From Panopea generosa (lineage: Eukaryota > Mollusca > Bivalvia > Adapedonta > Hiatellidae): a stretch of DNA of 64,000 bases. The position numbers were made by a program, and so were the translations under genes. This document shows, one piece after another, positions 14,401 through 25,500 of this stretch (position 1 is the first letter of the stretch; each line of letters opens with the position of its first letter). The DNA lies in assembly GCA_029582155.1 (NCBI GenBank), contig CM055895.1, forward strand, positions 23,308,745 to 23,372,744. Reading direction: 5' to 3'. Under the pieces are notes generated by a model, which made no database searches, was not told the DNA's origin, and saw only the letters and a program-made list of their open reading frames with translations.

Positions 14401-15358
14401 CTACACCGTCGTCACACCATAAAGCTTGCTCTTTACACCACACCTTCGTCAAATCATCAAGCTTGCTCTTTACACCACAACGTCATCACATCATAAACCT
14501 CGCTCTTTACACCATACCGTCGTCACACCATACAGCTTGCTCCTTATACCATACCGTAGTCACACCATAAATATTGCTCTTTACACTACACCGTCGTCAC
14601 ATCATCAAGCTTGCTCTTTACACCACACCGTCATCACATCATAAAGCTCGCTATTTACACCACACCGTCGTTACATCATCAAGCTTTCTCTGTACACCAC
14701 ACCGTCATCATATCATAAAGCTCGCTTTCTACAACACACCGTCGTCACATCATCAAGCTTGCTCTGTACACCACACTGTCGCTACACCATAAACATCGCT
14801 CTTTACACCACACCGTAATCACATCATAAACCTTGCTCTTAACACCACACCGTCGTCACACCATACAGCTTGCTTTTTACACCACACCATCCTCACACCA
14901 TACAGCTCGCTCTTTACACCACACCGTCGTCACATCATAAACCTCGTTCTTTACACCACACCATCACATCATAAATCTTGCCTTTTACACCACACCGTCG
15001 TCACACTATAAAGCTTGCTCTGTACACCACACCGTCGCCACACCATAAACCTCGCTCTTTACACAACGCCGTCCTCACATCATATTTGTATGATTTCCTC
15101 TTTAACATTATTTTTTTGAAATTGTTCATTCCCGTATCATGTAGGTTAAGCGATATATTACTAAGAGCATGAGTACACTTTATTATAACATGTAGAGCGT
15201 TATTCTTGTTTAAGGTATTAACATATTACATAGCTTAAATACGATGTGATTCACTTTCTAGCCAAGACTACACCAAACATGACGAAGAACGCAACCATGC
15301 AGTTTATTGTAACGCTCACCAGACACCGCACTATGTTTCACAACGCAGAAAAGGCTGA
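1012..15358 (+). CDS. Cadherin-superfamily (protocadherin-like) membrane protein, 3' end of gene, 7 exons
   Basis: Predicted exons are 1012-1270, 1947-2189, 2902-3029, 4297-4337, 4767-4830, 12626-12697 and 15262-15358. All introns are GT-AG, every junction keeps phase, and the join gives 300 codons plus a TGA stop. Residues 1-167 read as cadherin repeats: FVVDKYSGYIS, YTATDGG, VFSRPVYSA, then LILDAANGNLYL and EIRAQDHGHPPRFS. They are followed by a hydrophobic helix of about 25 residues and a tail of about 95 residues containing YHYYDSVS, DYTKHDEE and VYCNA. Cadherin repeats mediate Ca-dependent adhesion at the cell surface. The first motif matches the F-x-x-D-x-x-S/T-G core of a repeat, so more repeats and the signal peptide must lie left of the window. 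The ectodomain is diverged and several Ca-binding motifs are weak, so the subtype is not assigned. An AATAAA lies at 15533, 175 bases after the stop. Confidence 0.78.
1271..1946 (+). other. Intron, no recognised content
   Basis: AT-rich intron between cadherin exons A and B. I see no repeat or second gene in it. Confidence 0.6.
1947..2189 (+). CDS. Cadherin-like exon B (membrane-proximal repeat)
   Basis: This 81-codon exon reads ITYNII, LILDAANGNLYLKTPIDD, LVEIRAQDHGHPPRFS and VELFVQ. That is the canonical order of a cadherin repeat, including the A-x-D-x-G-x-P turn. The donor is cag before gtataa. The acceptor at 1946 was chosen because it keeps phase 0; another AG at 1963 would break the phase. 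Confidence 0.77.
2190..2901 (+). other. Intron with a short (TA)n/(TG)n tract
   Basis: The intron contains a (TA)n then (TG)n microsatellite at about 2448-2493. Open frames inside it show no conserved motif. Confidence 0.6.
2902..3029 (+). CDS. Cadherin-like exon C (transmembrane)
   Basis: A short extracellular linker with TSTPVAACDAESTQ precedes a membrane helix of about 25 residues (MVFILIAVVIVLVQANAIVV then CILFTI) and the basic stop-transfer RNK. The acceptor is tttttcaacag and the donor gtaagta; the exon ends in phase 2. Confidence 0.82.
3030..4296 (+). other. Intron, no recognised content
   Basis: AT-rich intron between the transmembrane exon and the first tail exon. No repeat family or coding signal was recognised. 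Confidence 0.55.
4297..4337 (+). CDS. Cadherin-like exon D (juxtamembrane tail)
   Basis: A 41-base exon encoding KYKRLLKAASAHTI after a ctgtag acceptor, with a gtaagt donor. It takes phase 2 from exon C and passes phase 1. The basic KYKR follows directly on the membrane helix, as expected. Confidence 0.75.
4767..4830 (+). CDS. Cadherin-like exon E (tail)
   Basis: A 64-base exon encoding DKDMATSEVIVGINESNENLK with a good acceptor (ttattttag) and a consensus donor (gtaagt). It takes phase 1 and leaves phase 2. Confidence 0.75.
6750..6980 (+). mobile_element. tRNA-derived SINE (family A), complete, with target-site duplication
   Basis: The body runs 6760-6970. It has an A-box-like tggtcaagcggtagag, a B-box-like gagttcgatcctc, a body with ccttgagcaagac and a 3' end with gaacttgtttcacaatc and aataagtttaaact. 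The 10-base direct repeat atagagatat flanks it exactly (6750-6759 and 6971-6980). Relatives in the window are at 12109, 27868, 43029 and 63302. Confidence 0.88.
8325..11423. repeat. 38-bp minisatellite, about 81 copies, intronic
   Basis: Each unit has ctccgatacaagatt, tgctgtccgacag and tagcatgtaa. Variant blocks alternate tgctgttcgacag (left), tgctgtccgacag (middle) and ttctgtccgacag (right). Three units make 114 bases, i.e. 38 codons, and the - strand frames stay open for up to 429 codons. Those frames are by-products of periodicity. Each unit contains the interrupted palindrome CTGTC-C-GACAG. The array lies between two tail exons of the cadherin-like gene. Confidence 0.96.
12109..12320 (-). 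mobile_element. tRNA-derived SINE (family A)
   Basis: Reverse-strand copy: the tRNA-like head is at the right (complement of gaggatcgaacccacgac and tctaccactggaccacgcgc) and the tail, aagtttaaact reversed, at the left. The flanks aatccgtcatttttt and aatccatattttttt could be a decayed target duplication. It ends about 300 bases upstream of cadherin exon F. Confidence 0.83.
12626..12697 (+). CDS. Cadherin-like exon F (tyrosine-rich tail)
   Basis: The exon encodes STPVLNVDISDANYHYYDSV followed by STN, after acceptor ttacctatag and before donor gtaaga. It takes phase 2 from exon E, 7.8 kb upstream, and leaves phase 2. The reading frame continues open to the left through the SINE, but that part is intron. 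Confidence 0.72.
12698..13094 (+). other. Start of intron, no recognised content
   Basis: Intronic sequence between exon F and the 37-bp array. Nothing recognised. Confidence 0.5.
13095..15081. repeat. 37-bp minisatellite, about 54 copies, intronic
   Basis: The unit contains gctctttacaccacaccg, tcgtcacaccata and either cagctc or aagctt. The most homogeneous block is 13500-13910, with edges more diverged. The + strand frames stay open for 72-182 codons and give HHTVV/TPYSSL repeats; these are artefacts. The array lies in the last intron of the cadherin-like gene and ends 180 bases before the terminal exon. Confidence 0.95.
15262..15358 (+). CDS. Cadherin-like terminal exon G
   Basis: After acceptor cactttctag the exon completes a Ser codon and reads QDYTKHDEERNHAVYCNAHQ, then TPHYVSQRRKG and TGA. 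VYCNA fits the pY-x-N pattern bound by Grb2-type SH2 domains; this is a pattern match only. A longer frame from 15246 in another register has no support. Confidence 0.72.
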
Positions 15359-15532
15359 AAATCAACATAAAACGGACAATTTGAGTTTTTGGATACGTCG
15401 AGTAAAGACCATAATTATTATTGTTATTGAAGAGGAATTATATTGTTATTATTATGCTTTGGTGAATTTCACAAATGCACCGAATATTCTCTTTTTTTTT
15501 CTTATTTACGAATCACCCCATTGTGAGAGGAG

Positions 15533-15538
15533 AATAAA
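15533..15538 (+). promoter_or_regulatory. Candidate polyadenylation signal of the cadherin-like gene
   Basis: AATAAA lies 175 bases downstream of the terminal TGA in AT-rich sequence. It is the first such hexamer after the stop that I saw. Confidence 0.5.
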
Positions 15539-18500
15539 ATTTGACCTCCAAAATATAATATCATTCTTACTTTGAATATGTATTATTATAATACATGGAC
15601 CTTTTGATAACGGTGGAGTGAGTAATAAGAGTTCAGATATAACATTTAGTATTACAAAAAGTGTCCGTTTCAAAATTCATTAAATGGACAGGTATAGTAA
15701 AATCGATATATATATTAATTATATATACATGTACTTGAAAGATATGGTTTACCCTCTTTTTATCATGAATGTGGTATACTAGTAAACACGTGGAATTATA
15801 TTTGCGAAATACTTCTAATATATACATACATTACTCATTGTATCCATTTTGTATTTTTGTCTTTATCAGACTTTTAACATATTAACCGTGTCATCTTTTA
15901 TTCCCCTTAACTATCGTCAGTTATTTTACTTGAATTCGACTAACATTGCACAGATGAGTATAGTTTATTTTATAAATTGAGTATTTCGCAGTTTTGTTTA
16001 TTTTTATAATTTAACGGGTTTTAATGCCGATTACGTTGGTTAGCAGTATGCATTTGGCAGTTTTATCATTCGAAATATAATATATCTTTATCTGAAACTC
16101 GAATTTGACACTTAAAATTAGTTTTTTCAGTCGAATTACCTTTTCGGCAAAATGTTTGTTTCAAAATGGTGATTTTCGGGTTATTCGGTCAAATAACGAA
16201 CATGCGTTTGTTGAATTGTCTGTTAGCGAATGCACATATCTTCATTTTTGTTAAGACACGTGTTTGTATGATTTTTATTGTTCATCAATACTTATTAAAT
16301 AGATAGCTCGGTATAGGTGTTTTTTGTTTTATTATTATTATTATTATAATTATTGAAAAAATGTATGCCACCATGTGTTAATAATTTAGCTTCATTTCAA
16401 CAATATTATAGTTCAAGGGAGATAAATCTTTAAGATATTGTATTTAACACTGTATTCATAGAAGTAAAATTTCTACTGTAAAGTAATTGAAAATAATTAG
16501 AGCGAAAGAAACTTTATTTGCAATTCAATAGGTCATAGGCCCGTGTGAACATATACAAAACAGGAATACATCTACATACATGACATAACACATACTGTAT
16601 TTTCAAGTATATTACCACAAATTTGTAAAGAAAAAAGAGAAAATATCACGTATACATAACGAAATGTGCATACATATATACATACATAAAACATATATAC
16701 CAGATACATACCAGATACATATTAATCAAATGGTTTAATCTATGAGGTTATATTTAATCAATTCCATACATCAAAAATTTGTGGATCAAACACCGGAAAT
16801 ACAGTCATGTTTTCTTGTTACGGAGAAAGTACATGTATGATATTAATACACAAGTAAGTATACTTTATATTAATTAGAATATGCAAGATTTTAAGCCAAA
16901 ATGAACATGTTAACAAGCAGACTTTTTATATACCTATGCGCCTACAATACATAATCAATCCAAACTGGTTTATTGTACATGTTTGTATATTGTAATATAA
17001 ATAAGTGAATGAAATGAGTTAGCTTGGGAGTGATTAACAAGTGAGTGATGTGAGCTAGTAATTAGTTTTTTATAATGTCATTGACTGCCAAGCAAGTGAT
17101 GCAAGTTATGTCACACCCAGCACTGCATCTACTCTAAATGCCCAAACTAACAAGCTTTTCATTCTGTCTCTAGATATCAACAAAACACTGTCTTGTTAAA
17201 TCGTTATCTTAAATAATTGAAATGAAATTTTCATAACACTGCCAAGTTTTATTGAAACTGACAAGGGCATAACATGGTATTATATGTGATCTAATAATAC
17301 TTATTAATAAATACAAAATATTGATTCAACTGAAATTCCGAAATCCAAGTAACATGTTGGTAGGTTGGTAGTTGGGGATTTTGGCGAATATTCTAATTGC
17401 CTAAGAGCGAATATGCACAACTATAATAGGAAACGAAACAAACTATTCTTGTATAACGCATCCGTCTATAAAAACACAGACCAACACGCTGTCTAGAAAA
17501 TGTGTCCCTCCAAAATGGGCATTGCAAATAACTATAAAGTCATATTTTTTCTGATATTCAAGATTTTTTATAAATACCATAATAAGTATATGGTATGGTT
17601 TTAAGGTAATATTTGATACAATTTGTTTGTAAACCATGTTTGTCATGACTGGTAATTCTACTCAAGGTCGAATGATATATTTATAAAAAATATAGCTCAT
17701 TGTTTTGATATCTCCAATATAAAAAAAGAAGACACGCTATAGGTTATTAATATCCTGATCAAAATGTATCCTAATATGAGAAGCGTTTTATTCCACAAAT
17801 AAACAACACATTAATATGAAATATACTTTTTAATCAAATGTAAAGATATGTACTGTTTATGAAATGGAAAGCTTTAAATAAGTAGCTAAATACATTTAAC
17901 TTAACTATATGCATTGCAAATTTTACAGGAAACAAAATGTTGTGTTTTTTTGTACACCTTTAATTTCGTTTTTAATTTTGGAAAGGGGCTAAACTCTGGT
18001 AGTGTGTTGAAAGACATACATGTTCATCCATTTACAAACATTGATGACAAAAATGAGACAAAATGCAGTTTTAATACAGAAAGAACTCAAAGAAACATCA
18101 ATTTTAAAGATATAATTTCAAAGCAGGCGTGACACCACTAATCTAATGATATTTTTCTTCTATATATATTTAATACGATATATTAAATACGATTAAGATA
18201 TAAGACATTTGAAAGTTTCTTTTTCCATTTGGTAATAAGGTCATAAGTGTTACGATTGAACTCATGCAATGTGGCATGTGTCCTTTTAGGCACAGCAGGC
18301 CCGGGTCAACACATAATCCGGAAAATATATTTAATATTTATTTAGTAAAATGATTCGTTAAATGAGCATCTTTATCTTTTTCAATCCCATCTTGTCTATG
18401 GCTTATGGTGATGGCATTTGTCCGGGCCTCCAAATGGAAAAAGACCAACTACGCTCTTGTGCATGAACATAAGTAAAATCAATGTAACGTTGTCGTCAGG

Positions 18501-19480
18501 TTTTCTGATTATTTCCCCCGATTTTTATCTTTTTGCCTCTGCCACGAATCCAACATGGCTGAAGTTACAAATTTCGAACGGCATATCCTCTGAAACCCAT
18601 TTAAAATCTAATTAAAGTTAACGCATATCCTTCTCGAATCAACATTGACTAGAGAGTGTTTTTTTTCGTCGTGGTCGCATATCAAAGATGGCCGCCACAA
18701 AGAATGGTCGAGTTTACCAGAGTTATAAACAATAATGACAATTTCTCAAAAAAATGTTATACAAATCTGACAAAGTCATATGTTGTTGTTGTTGTTGTTG
18801 TTTTGTTTTTTTCTGATTTTTGTTGTGTGCTACCGTAATTTAATATAATTGCCATTACTGAATTATAGGAAATTCGAAAATTCTTATTCAGTGGTGATCA
18901 ATTTCATATGCGTTCTCTTTCTTGCTTTATGTTTAGAAAATGGCAGAAACTCTGATGCATGAACTTTTTTGTCACGTGAATAATGAAATCCACAAAATGA
19001 ATATTTCAAATAGTGATACAAAAAAATACCAAAAAAGATAACTGAAATGTTTATCATATGTATTTATATAAATTATCTATTTAAAAAATAAAACATACTA
19101 ATTCTGCCCCGATGTTTATTTGCCTATTCTCCCCCGCATTCATGCTTCAAGCCAACTTTATCCCCGAACATACACACCAGGGATAGTGCCACCCCCTTGT
19201 CCGCCTCCTTATTTTCTGTTCATTGTATAGTAAAATATTCTATAACTAATCATTCTTCTAATAATAAAATAACTTATAACTTAGAATTTATATTACTACT
19301 ACAACGTCAATAGTCATTCAATGGTTTAGGTAACTGATCATATATAATAACTGTATGCATATTTGATATCATTAATCATGTAACCATTATGTAGAATAAG
19401 CATACATGTTATACCAAGCTTACACGTTATACCAAGCTTACACGTTATAACAAGCACACAAAACACCTTGAATGCGAATG
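15539..19480. other. Intergenic region between convergent genes
   Basis: Sequence between the 3' end of the + strand cadherin-like gene and the 3' end of the - strand small membrane-protein gene. It is AT-rich with a short (ATT)n at about 16332, a (TGT)n at 18781-18803 and a 21-bp unit repeated about three times at 19405-19456. A 72-codon frame at 17914 shows no recognisable domain. The segment at 15850-15880 shares gtctttatcagactttta with 11975. Confidence 0.6.
19405..19456. repeat. Short 21-bp tandem repeat, 2-3 copies
   Basis: Units of the type acacgttataccaagctt are repeated just downstream of the stop codon of the - strand small membrane-protein gene. Confidence 0.8.
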
Positions 19481-19578
19481 TCACATTTGGACATAACGGT
19501 TTCTTCTCTTACGATAACAGCAATACCCTATTGCACAAGCTGCTGCCAATATTACTATGACTAGCAATAACACGGACC
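19481..19578 (-). CDS. Small membrane protein exon 4 (helix and tail)
   Basis: After acceptor tctatttcag the exon completes a Trp codon and encodes SVLLLVIVILAAACAIGY, CCYRKRRNRYVQM and TGA. A hydrophobic run of about 18 residues followed by a basic cluster is the classic stop-transfer pattern. Confidence 0.76.
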
Positions 19579-22500
19579 CTGAAATAGAAAAAAACCCATT
19601 AACGTTGCTATTAGGAAGAGAGAAACTAGATGCAAATGCTATGGAAGTTTAATACTTCAACAAAAGTCACGTGGGTATTCAATCGGAACAGTCGAGCGTT
19701 GTTCCGATGTTATGAACGTCGGTTCAGGTTAATAACCTGCCATTAAAACTTTTCAAATCTGAGTATGGATATATCCAATTATACAATTTGCTAAATTTAA
19801 CACGTATAAAATAATTGCATTTTATGTTATACGCAGATATTTTATATACAGTTTCATTCTAGTTAAGTTTAGCTGGATTTGAAGTAAGCTCAGGGCTTCT
19901 ATGATGTGAATCGCTCTTGGGTCGTTTACTGCGTATAACCAGTACTGAGTGGTATTGTATCTGGTGTTGAACCGGCGGCCTTTGGTGTGCACGGTCAATA
20001 CAATAAATAACACCCGCAGTCACGTGAAGATTAAGGAGTGGGTGCACTCTAAAGGTGTCAGCAAGAAAGTTAAATTGACTAAAATTCCGACGATAAAACA
20101 TTCGGCCTGCTAAATGGAATAATAGTATTATATTATCCCACTTGGAGAATTTAAAAAATTGTACTTACACCATGGTGTAGAAAAAGAAGTTGTTGAACTT
20201 TCCGAACAATGGAAAGACCAGCCTGCTGCTGATTCTTGGCAACAGCAGTCTTTGCGTTTTTTGCAACATTGCTCGTTTTCTGAAATATAGAAAGGTAATA
20301 TAAATGGATACGGCAGTGGGGATAAATGCGAATATAATAGCATATGTTACCTTTCAATAACGTGGGAGGGGGGGGGGGGGGGGGATGGGGTGCGAATAAA
20401 TTGTATACTATCTATAGATTTAGTTTTTGTTGCTCGGCAAACCAGATGGCGAGTTTCTGTTTTCGTATTGTTTTTGTGTTTTATCCAACGGCATGATGAA
20501 GAATCAACAGTATTTTCATTTTACATCAAATAAAAACAGCATAATGCGTGGAATTAACAAGAGACAAAATGTTAAAAAGACATTTTATAGTGAAAAAACA
20601 AGGGGAAAATAAACATATTTTGTTGAAATAACTCATCTTATACACGTGCCCAGTCAGGAGAGATAACTCATCTTACACGTGCCCAGTCAGGGGAGATAAC
20701 TCATCTTATACACGTGCCCAGTCAGGGGAGATAACTCAGGGATATAACTCATCTTATACACGTGCCCAGTCAGGGGAGATAACTCATCTTATACATGTGC
20801 CCAGTCAGGGGAGATAACTCGGGGGAAATAACTCATCTTATACACGTGCCCAGTCAGGGGAGATAACTCATCTTATACACGTGCCCAGTCAGGGGAGATA
20901 ACTCAGGGAAAATTTCTCATCTTATACACGTGCCAAATCAGGGGAGATAACTCAGGGGAGATAACTCATTTTATACACGTGCCCATTCTGGGGAGCCCTG
21001 AATAGATTCATGAAACATCTGCTCGTTGCGTGTAGGTCCATATCTCGAGTTTGTTAAAAAAAAATCCAATGTTGACCTTATATTTAAATCATAAATGCAA
21101 ATGTGTCATATTCAATAATTATCCACCTAACAAATGAAATATTGAACATGTATCAGTAAGAGTCACTTTTGTGTATCCCCACAACCATTACTATGGTGGC
21201 TGATTTCTGCTATGTCGTGTTGGCTGTGCGAAAACACGACAGCTCCACAGCTCGACAAAATTTATACGAAAATTCGACGTATAGAGGGCGCCAGCGCGAC
21301 TGTAAATATGTCGTGTTGGAGCCCTTTATTTGCCATGTTACCGTGTTGCCGTGTCCGTACCCCGCCAACACACCGATATGAAAAACAGAGCAAATAAAGT
21401 AATTTATCTTCAATTTAAAAAAATCAACATCTGACTTCATTGGAAATGTCTCGTAATATAATTGACCTATTACCACCAAATAATATATGTAATCCCTATT
21501 TGTAATTAAAAAGTGTCAGTCTTAAACTTCTTATAGACAGAACATATATAACGGGAATACATACCTAAACATTGTGTCTGTCCGCATTTTGGAGGATTCT
21601 GGAGAGAAATAGCAATCATTTATGTTACAATGTAAAAATGATACAGTGTTGTTTTTTTTTAATTCTCATTAATGTGAAAATGTATTTCAAGTTTCGTATG
21701 TCATGCATGTATTATTACTATTAAAATATGGCTGTTTAACTAGTAGCCAATGTGGCGTATTACAGGAGTGTTACATGTAAGAGAGTAAGGGAGTAACCAA
21801 CTAGGCTGAGCGCATCGTGGCTCAAAGGTTCAATCACCGATCAAACCTGTTTATCGCGAAATGTATGAATGGGAATGACGGGAGAGAGAACGCGTCATAT
21901 TTACAATAAAGTTCGCGGGTTTTGTGTGTTAAGTGCGTTTTTACAGTTCATTATTCAGACACTAGATGATGATTTAGTGGAATGTAACAGTGCTAAATTA
22001 TAAAGCACTTGCTTGTCCTGAAGCGCATTTTAGACGCACATCTTTTTTGAAAGAGCAATTCAATATATGGGTTAATTGACACATGGTAATTTTTAGCATT
22101 TTAGCTTTTGGTGCGCATTTCTCTTTTACATGTTATATACTTCCTGTATTTCACCATCCTTTTAACAATATGGCACAAGCACATCTATAATTCACAGAAG
22201 AAACAGTAAATTATTCAAGAGAAGTAGAATTTCAATCTGCCCGATGGTCGCCAGTTTTTATTCACATTGATTGCAATCTAGTTGATTATCACTCACTCAT
22301 TATGTGAAAAAAGGAAATATAATTTTTGTTGTTGTTGTTGAAAAAAAAACAACAAGAAAATTACAAATGAGTGACAGTTTGCATCATTAACGGAATATGA
22401 TTAAGAGTATGTTGCTTCTGAAATCAATTTTGGATGGACATTTATAGCATACACATTGGATACTACCGACTGTGTCAGTACACACAAATCAAAGTTTAGG

Positions 22501-25500
22501 AAGACCGACTCCCAGCATACGATGGTTGGTCTACACAAATACTTCCAGACAAGTACCAACCAGGCTAAAGCTGAATTTTATTACACTTGTCTCTATGACA
22601 ATGTGACTTGTTTCTGCTGTGATCTAGAGATGCATAAATGGGACATTCCAAACATTTCAAACGAAGAGGAAGAAAATGACGACACAATGGATCGTATCAC
22701 AGAACGTGTATTTGAGCGTTATCAGTCACAATATAACGCGGAAGTTTTAAATAAAGAAAACAAGATAATAAATGCAACGATTAAGCCTGATAAAGGGTTT
22801 CAAAGATACGAAATATGTTAGTAGACAAGGACTGACTGGTAAACGAGTTTACGGGCTTGACGCATTATCGTGGGTACAAACGATAGGACCCTGCGTATAA
22901 CGCCATATAAAAGACGGATTAAATGTGATAGACTCTTATGATAACGATAACACGGAGGTGTTCAAGAATTTTTGCGAGAAACGATTGATTGACTGATTGA
23001 TTGATTGAATATTTAGCGTCAAGTTATACCATCGAGGGCTAACAGACAATCAGTTAACCTAACCACTGTATCTGGGATCCTTGAAGGTTAGCCGGTACTC
23101 GAGTACAACCCATCTCCGCAAATAACTGATAACTTCCCCACTTGAATCAGTGGTGAGTGATGACTGATAATGAGACACAATGTCGTATATCAATCAACAC
23201 GGAGACTGTTGCCGGGCGGGGATTCGAACTCACGACCACTGGGTTGATAGTCAGGCGCGCTAACGACTGAGCTAATCGGGCCCGGCTGCGAGAGACATAA
23301 AAAAAATCGATAAGGTTTTGGATCATTATAACCCTCCAGCTTTGGAAGAAACTGTTGAATAAATGAACATTAAAATCGATTTTGATAGGATTGGTTATGT
23401 TTAATTTCTGTCATAAAGATATTAGATCTATTATAAGTGTATAAAAATAAAACATTGAAATATATTAAATACATCGTTTGTTGTTGTTGTCAATGCGTTT
23501 CCATAAGTGTAGAATACTGTTTTAGTAATTTTTACTCAAATGAAATTATCGTCTGCTCATTTTTTACTTTGCAAAATTTTCGTCTTCCATTTTTACTGAG
23601 ATATATTTTTCATCTGCTCATAATTCAATTTCAATCATGAATTTATAGCATACAGACATGTCTGAAAAGTTAATATGACATGTATACTGTTCACCGGTAT
23701 GGGCTTGCACTTAGTAACTGGAAAATCTAGACTCCAAATACAGGTGCTTATGTTACGTATTGTACTCGTACATGCGTGTAAAGATCATCGTTAAATTTGA
23801 ACATTATTAACCTTACTGTTTAGTTTAGTACAAATGTTCAAGGTCTGCATTATCAGATATCTTCACTTTATGCGCCTCTGATGATACATTTCAGTTATAC
23901 AAAGGTATTTACAATTATACGGTTAAAGTGTGTATTAAATCAAAGTTGATTTAATATCATAAGTTGTTTCTACAACACCTTTGAAAAGCTGGTATGATGC
24001 CGTCCTGATTATACTACAGTGAGGCAAAGGACAAACGTCACGCGCACCTGCTATAAAATAAATACTATCTTAGGTTCAATACACTAGTACAACATTTTAT
24101 ACAACACTCACCATAACATAAAAACATAGACATTGACAATGAAAAAACGTAATTAACTCAGTAAAATAGATCATTGTTAAGTCGATGTAAGGTTTTCATT
24201 TTGGGTCAGTTTAGATAAAACTGTAAAATATATTATACTGTATTGCCATAAAAAGACGGTCAGTTACTAGTTGATATGTAGCTTTAAATGTTCATTTTGG
24301 TAAAGCGATGATAGTGACACTGCTATTTTGGTCAAGCGAAGATAGTGACACTGCTATTTCGGTAAAGCGATGATAGTGACACTGCTATTTCGTTAAAGCG
24401 ATGATAGTGACATTGCTATTTTGGTCAAGCGATGATAGAGACACTGCCATCTATCATTTGTCGATTTAATTGTAACAGATCAGTTTGTGTTGCGCGCTAG
24501 GCTAACAGTGACTGTGGTAAGACTTGAACCTGTGAAAAGCTTTAAACCGACGTGGTTTCCAATGTTGCGTTTAAGATAGAATGGTAGTGTAAAGGATAGA
24601 GTGTTGGTCTCTCACGCAAGATTTTGCTTTGCTGGTTATATTCCCCGCTCGACCCGATGCCTCTCATAAAACAACATTCAAGAAGCGGACTCGAGAGCGA
24701 AACAAATTGCTTTCATTGTAATCGAGTTAAAGTAAATAAGTATAAACTAAAAATGCGAGCGCTACATTTTAACAAAAAACTTTACTAAAATGTGTCGCTT
24801 TAAAAATATTCGCCTACATCACTGCCCCGCCTTTTCTCTATACAAACACACCATTCTAATGAAGCCCGGGAAAACAAAAAAAAGGCGCGCGCTCAAAATA
24901 ACGTTTACTGTTTCCGTCTTTTCATCCCATTGTCGTGTATATGACTTCAATTTTAGTCCTAACCCTCCCTGCACGGAGCCTCATTGACTACCCTCTAACC
25001 CTCTCAACCCTTGCATGATAAGTTCAAATGGTTATGTCCAACATGTGCATAATAAAAACAATTAGAAAACGTATGTTTAACAGAAGGAATACAGCCCCCA
25101 CATCATCACAAACATAATTCAATAATCATTACAAGTACCATAAACACATACAGCAGAAGTGATGGCCGCGCCCATCGCAGATTGTCAACCCGCCACCGAG
25201 GAGCTTAAACCTTGTTTACAGGTGTAACCAACGCTCGGTCTTCCCTCCGTCACCATGTCTTAAATCAAGCGCTATGTGGTTCGCCTACGAATGTGACATC
25301 ATACATATGTGTATTAAGTAGAATATGATAGGGTAAAAATATATATATATATAAATAAATAAACAAACAGGTATTGATATAGCGTAACACATGAAATGAA
25401 TGGTACGAGCTCAATACAACTAAGAGAACAAAATTAAGCTTACATCTTGGCGCGAAACGATATAATCATCCATGTAAACAAAACATGTCAAAAATGTGAT

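Larger units (their letters stand above)
21599..25443 (-). other. Large intron 1 of the small membrane-protein gene
   Basis: A 3.8-kb intron holding a + strand BIR relic (22456-22821), a family B SINE (22983-23286), a five-copy 31-bp repeat (24294-24450) and a family C SINE (24573-24753). The stretches between them are AT-rich with nothing recognised. Confidence 0.6.

Noticed and set aside
13355-14792. Series of 72-182 codon frames rich in HHTVV and TPYSSL
   Set aside because: These are products of the 37-bp array in the last intron of the cadherin-like gene.
17914-18132. 72-codon frame preceded by a plausible acceptor (attttacag)
   Set aside because: No recognisable domain, AT-rich composition and no partner exon; possibly a terminal exon of something, but unsupported.
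21169-21479. Small overlapping frames on both strands
   Set aside because: They lie inside an intron of the small membrane-protein gene and show no domain.
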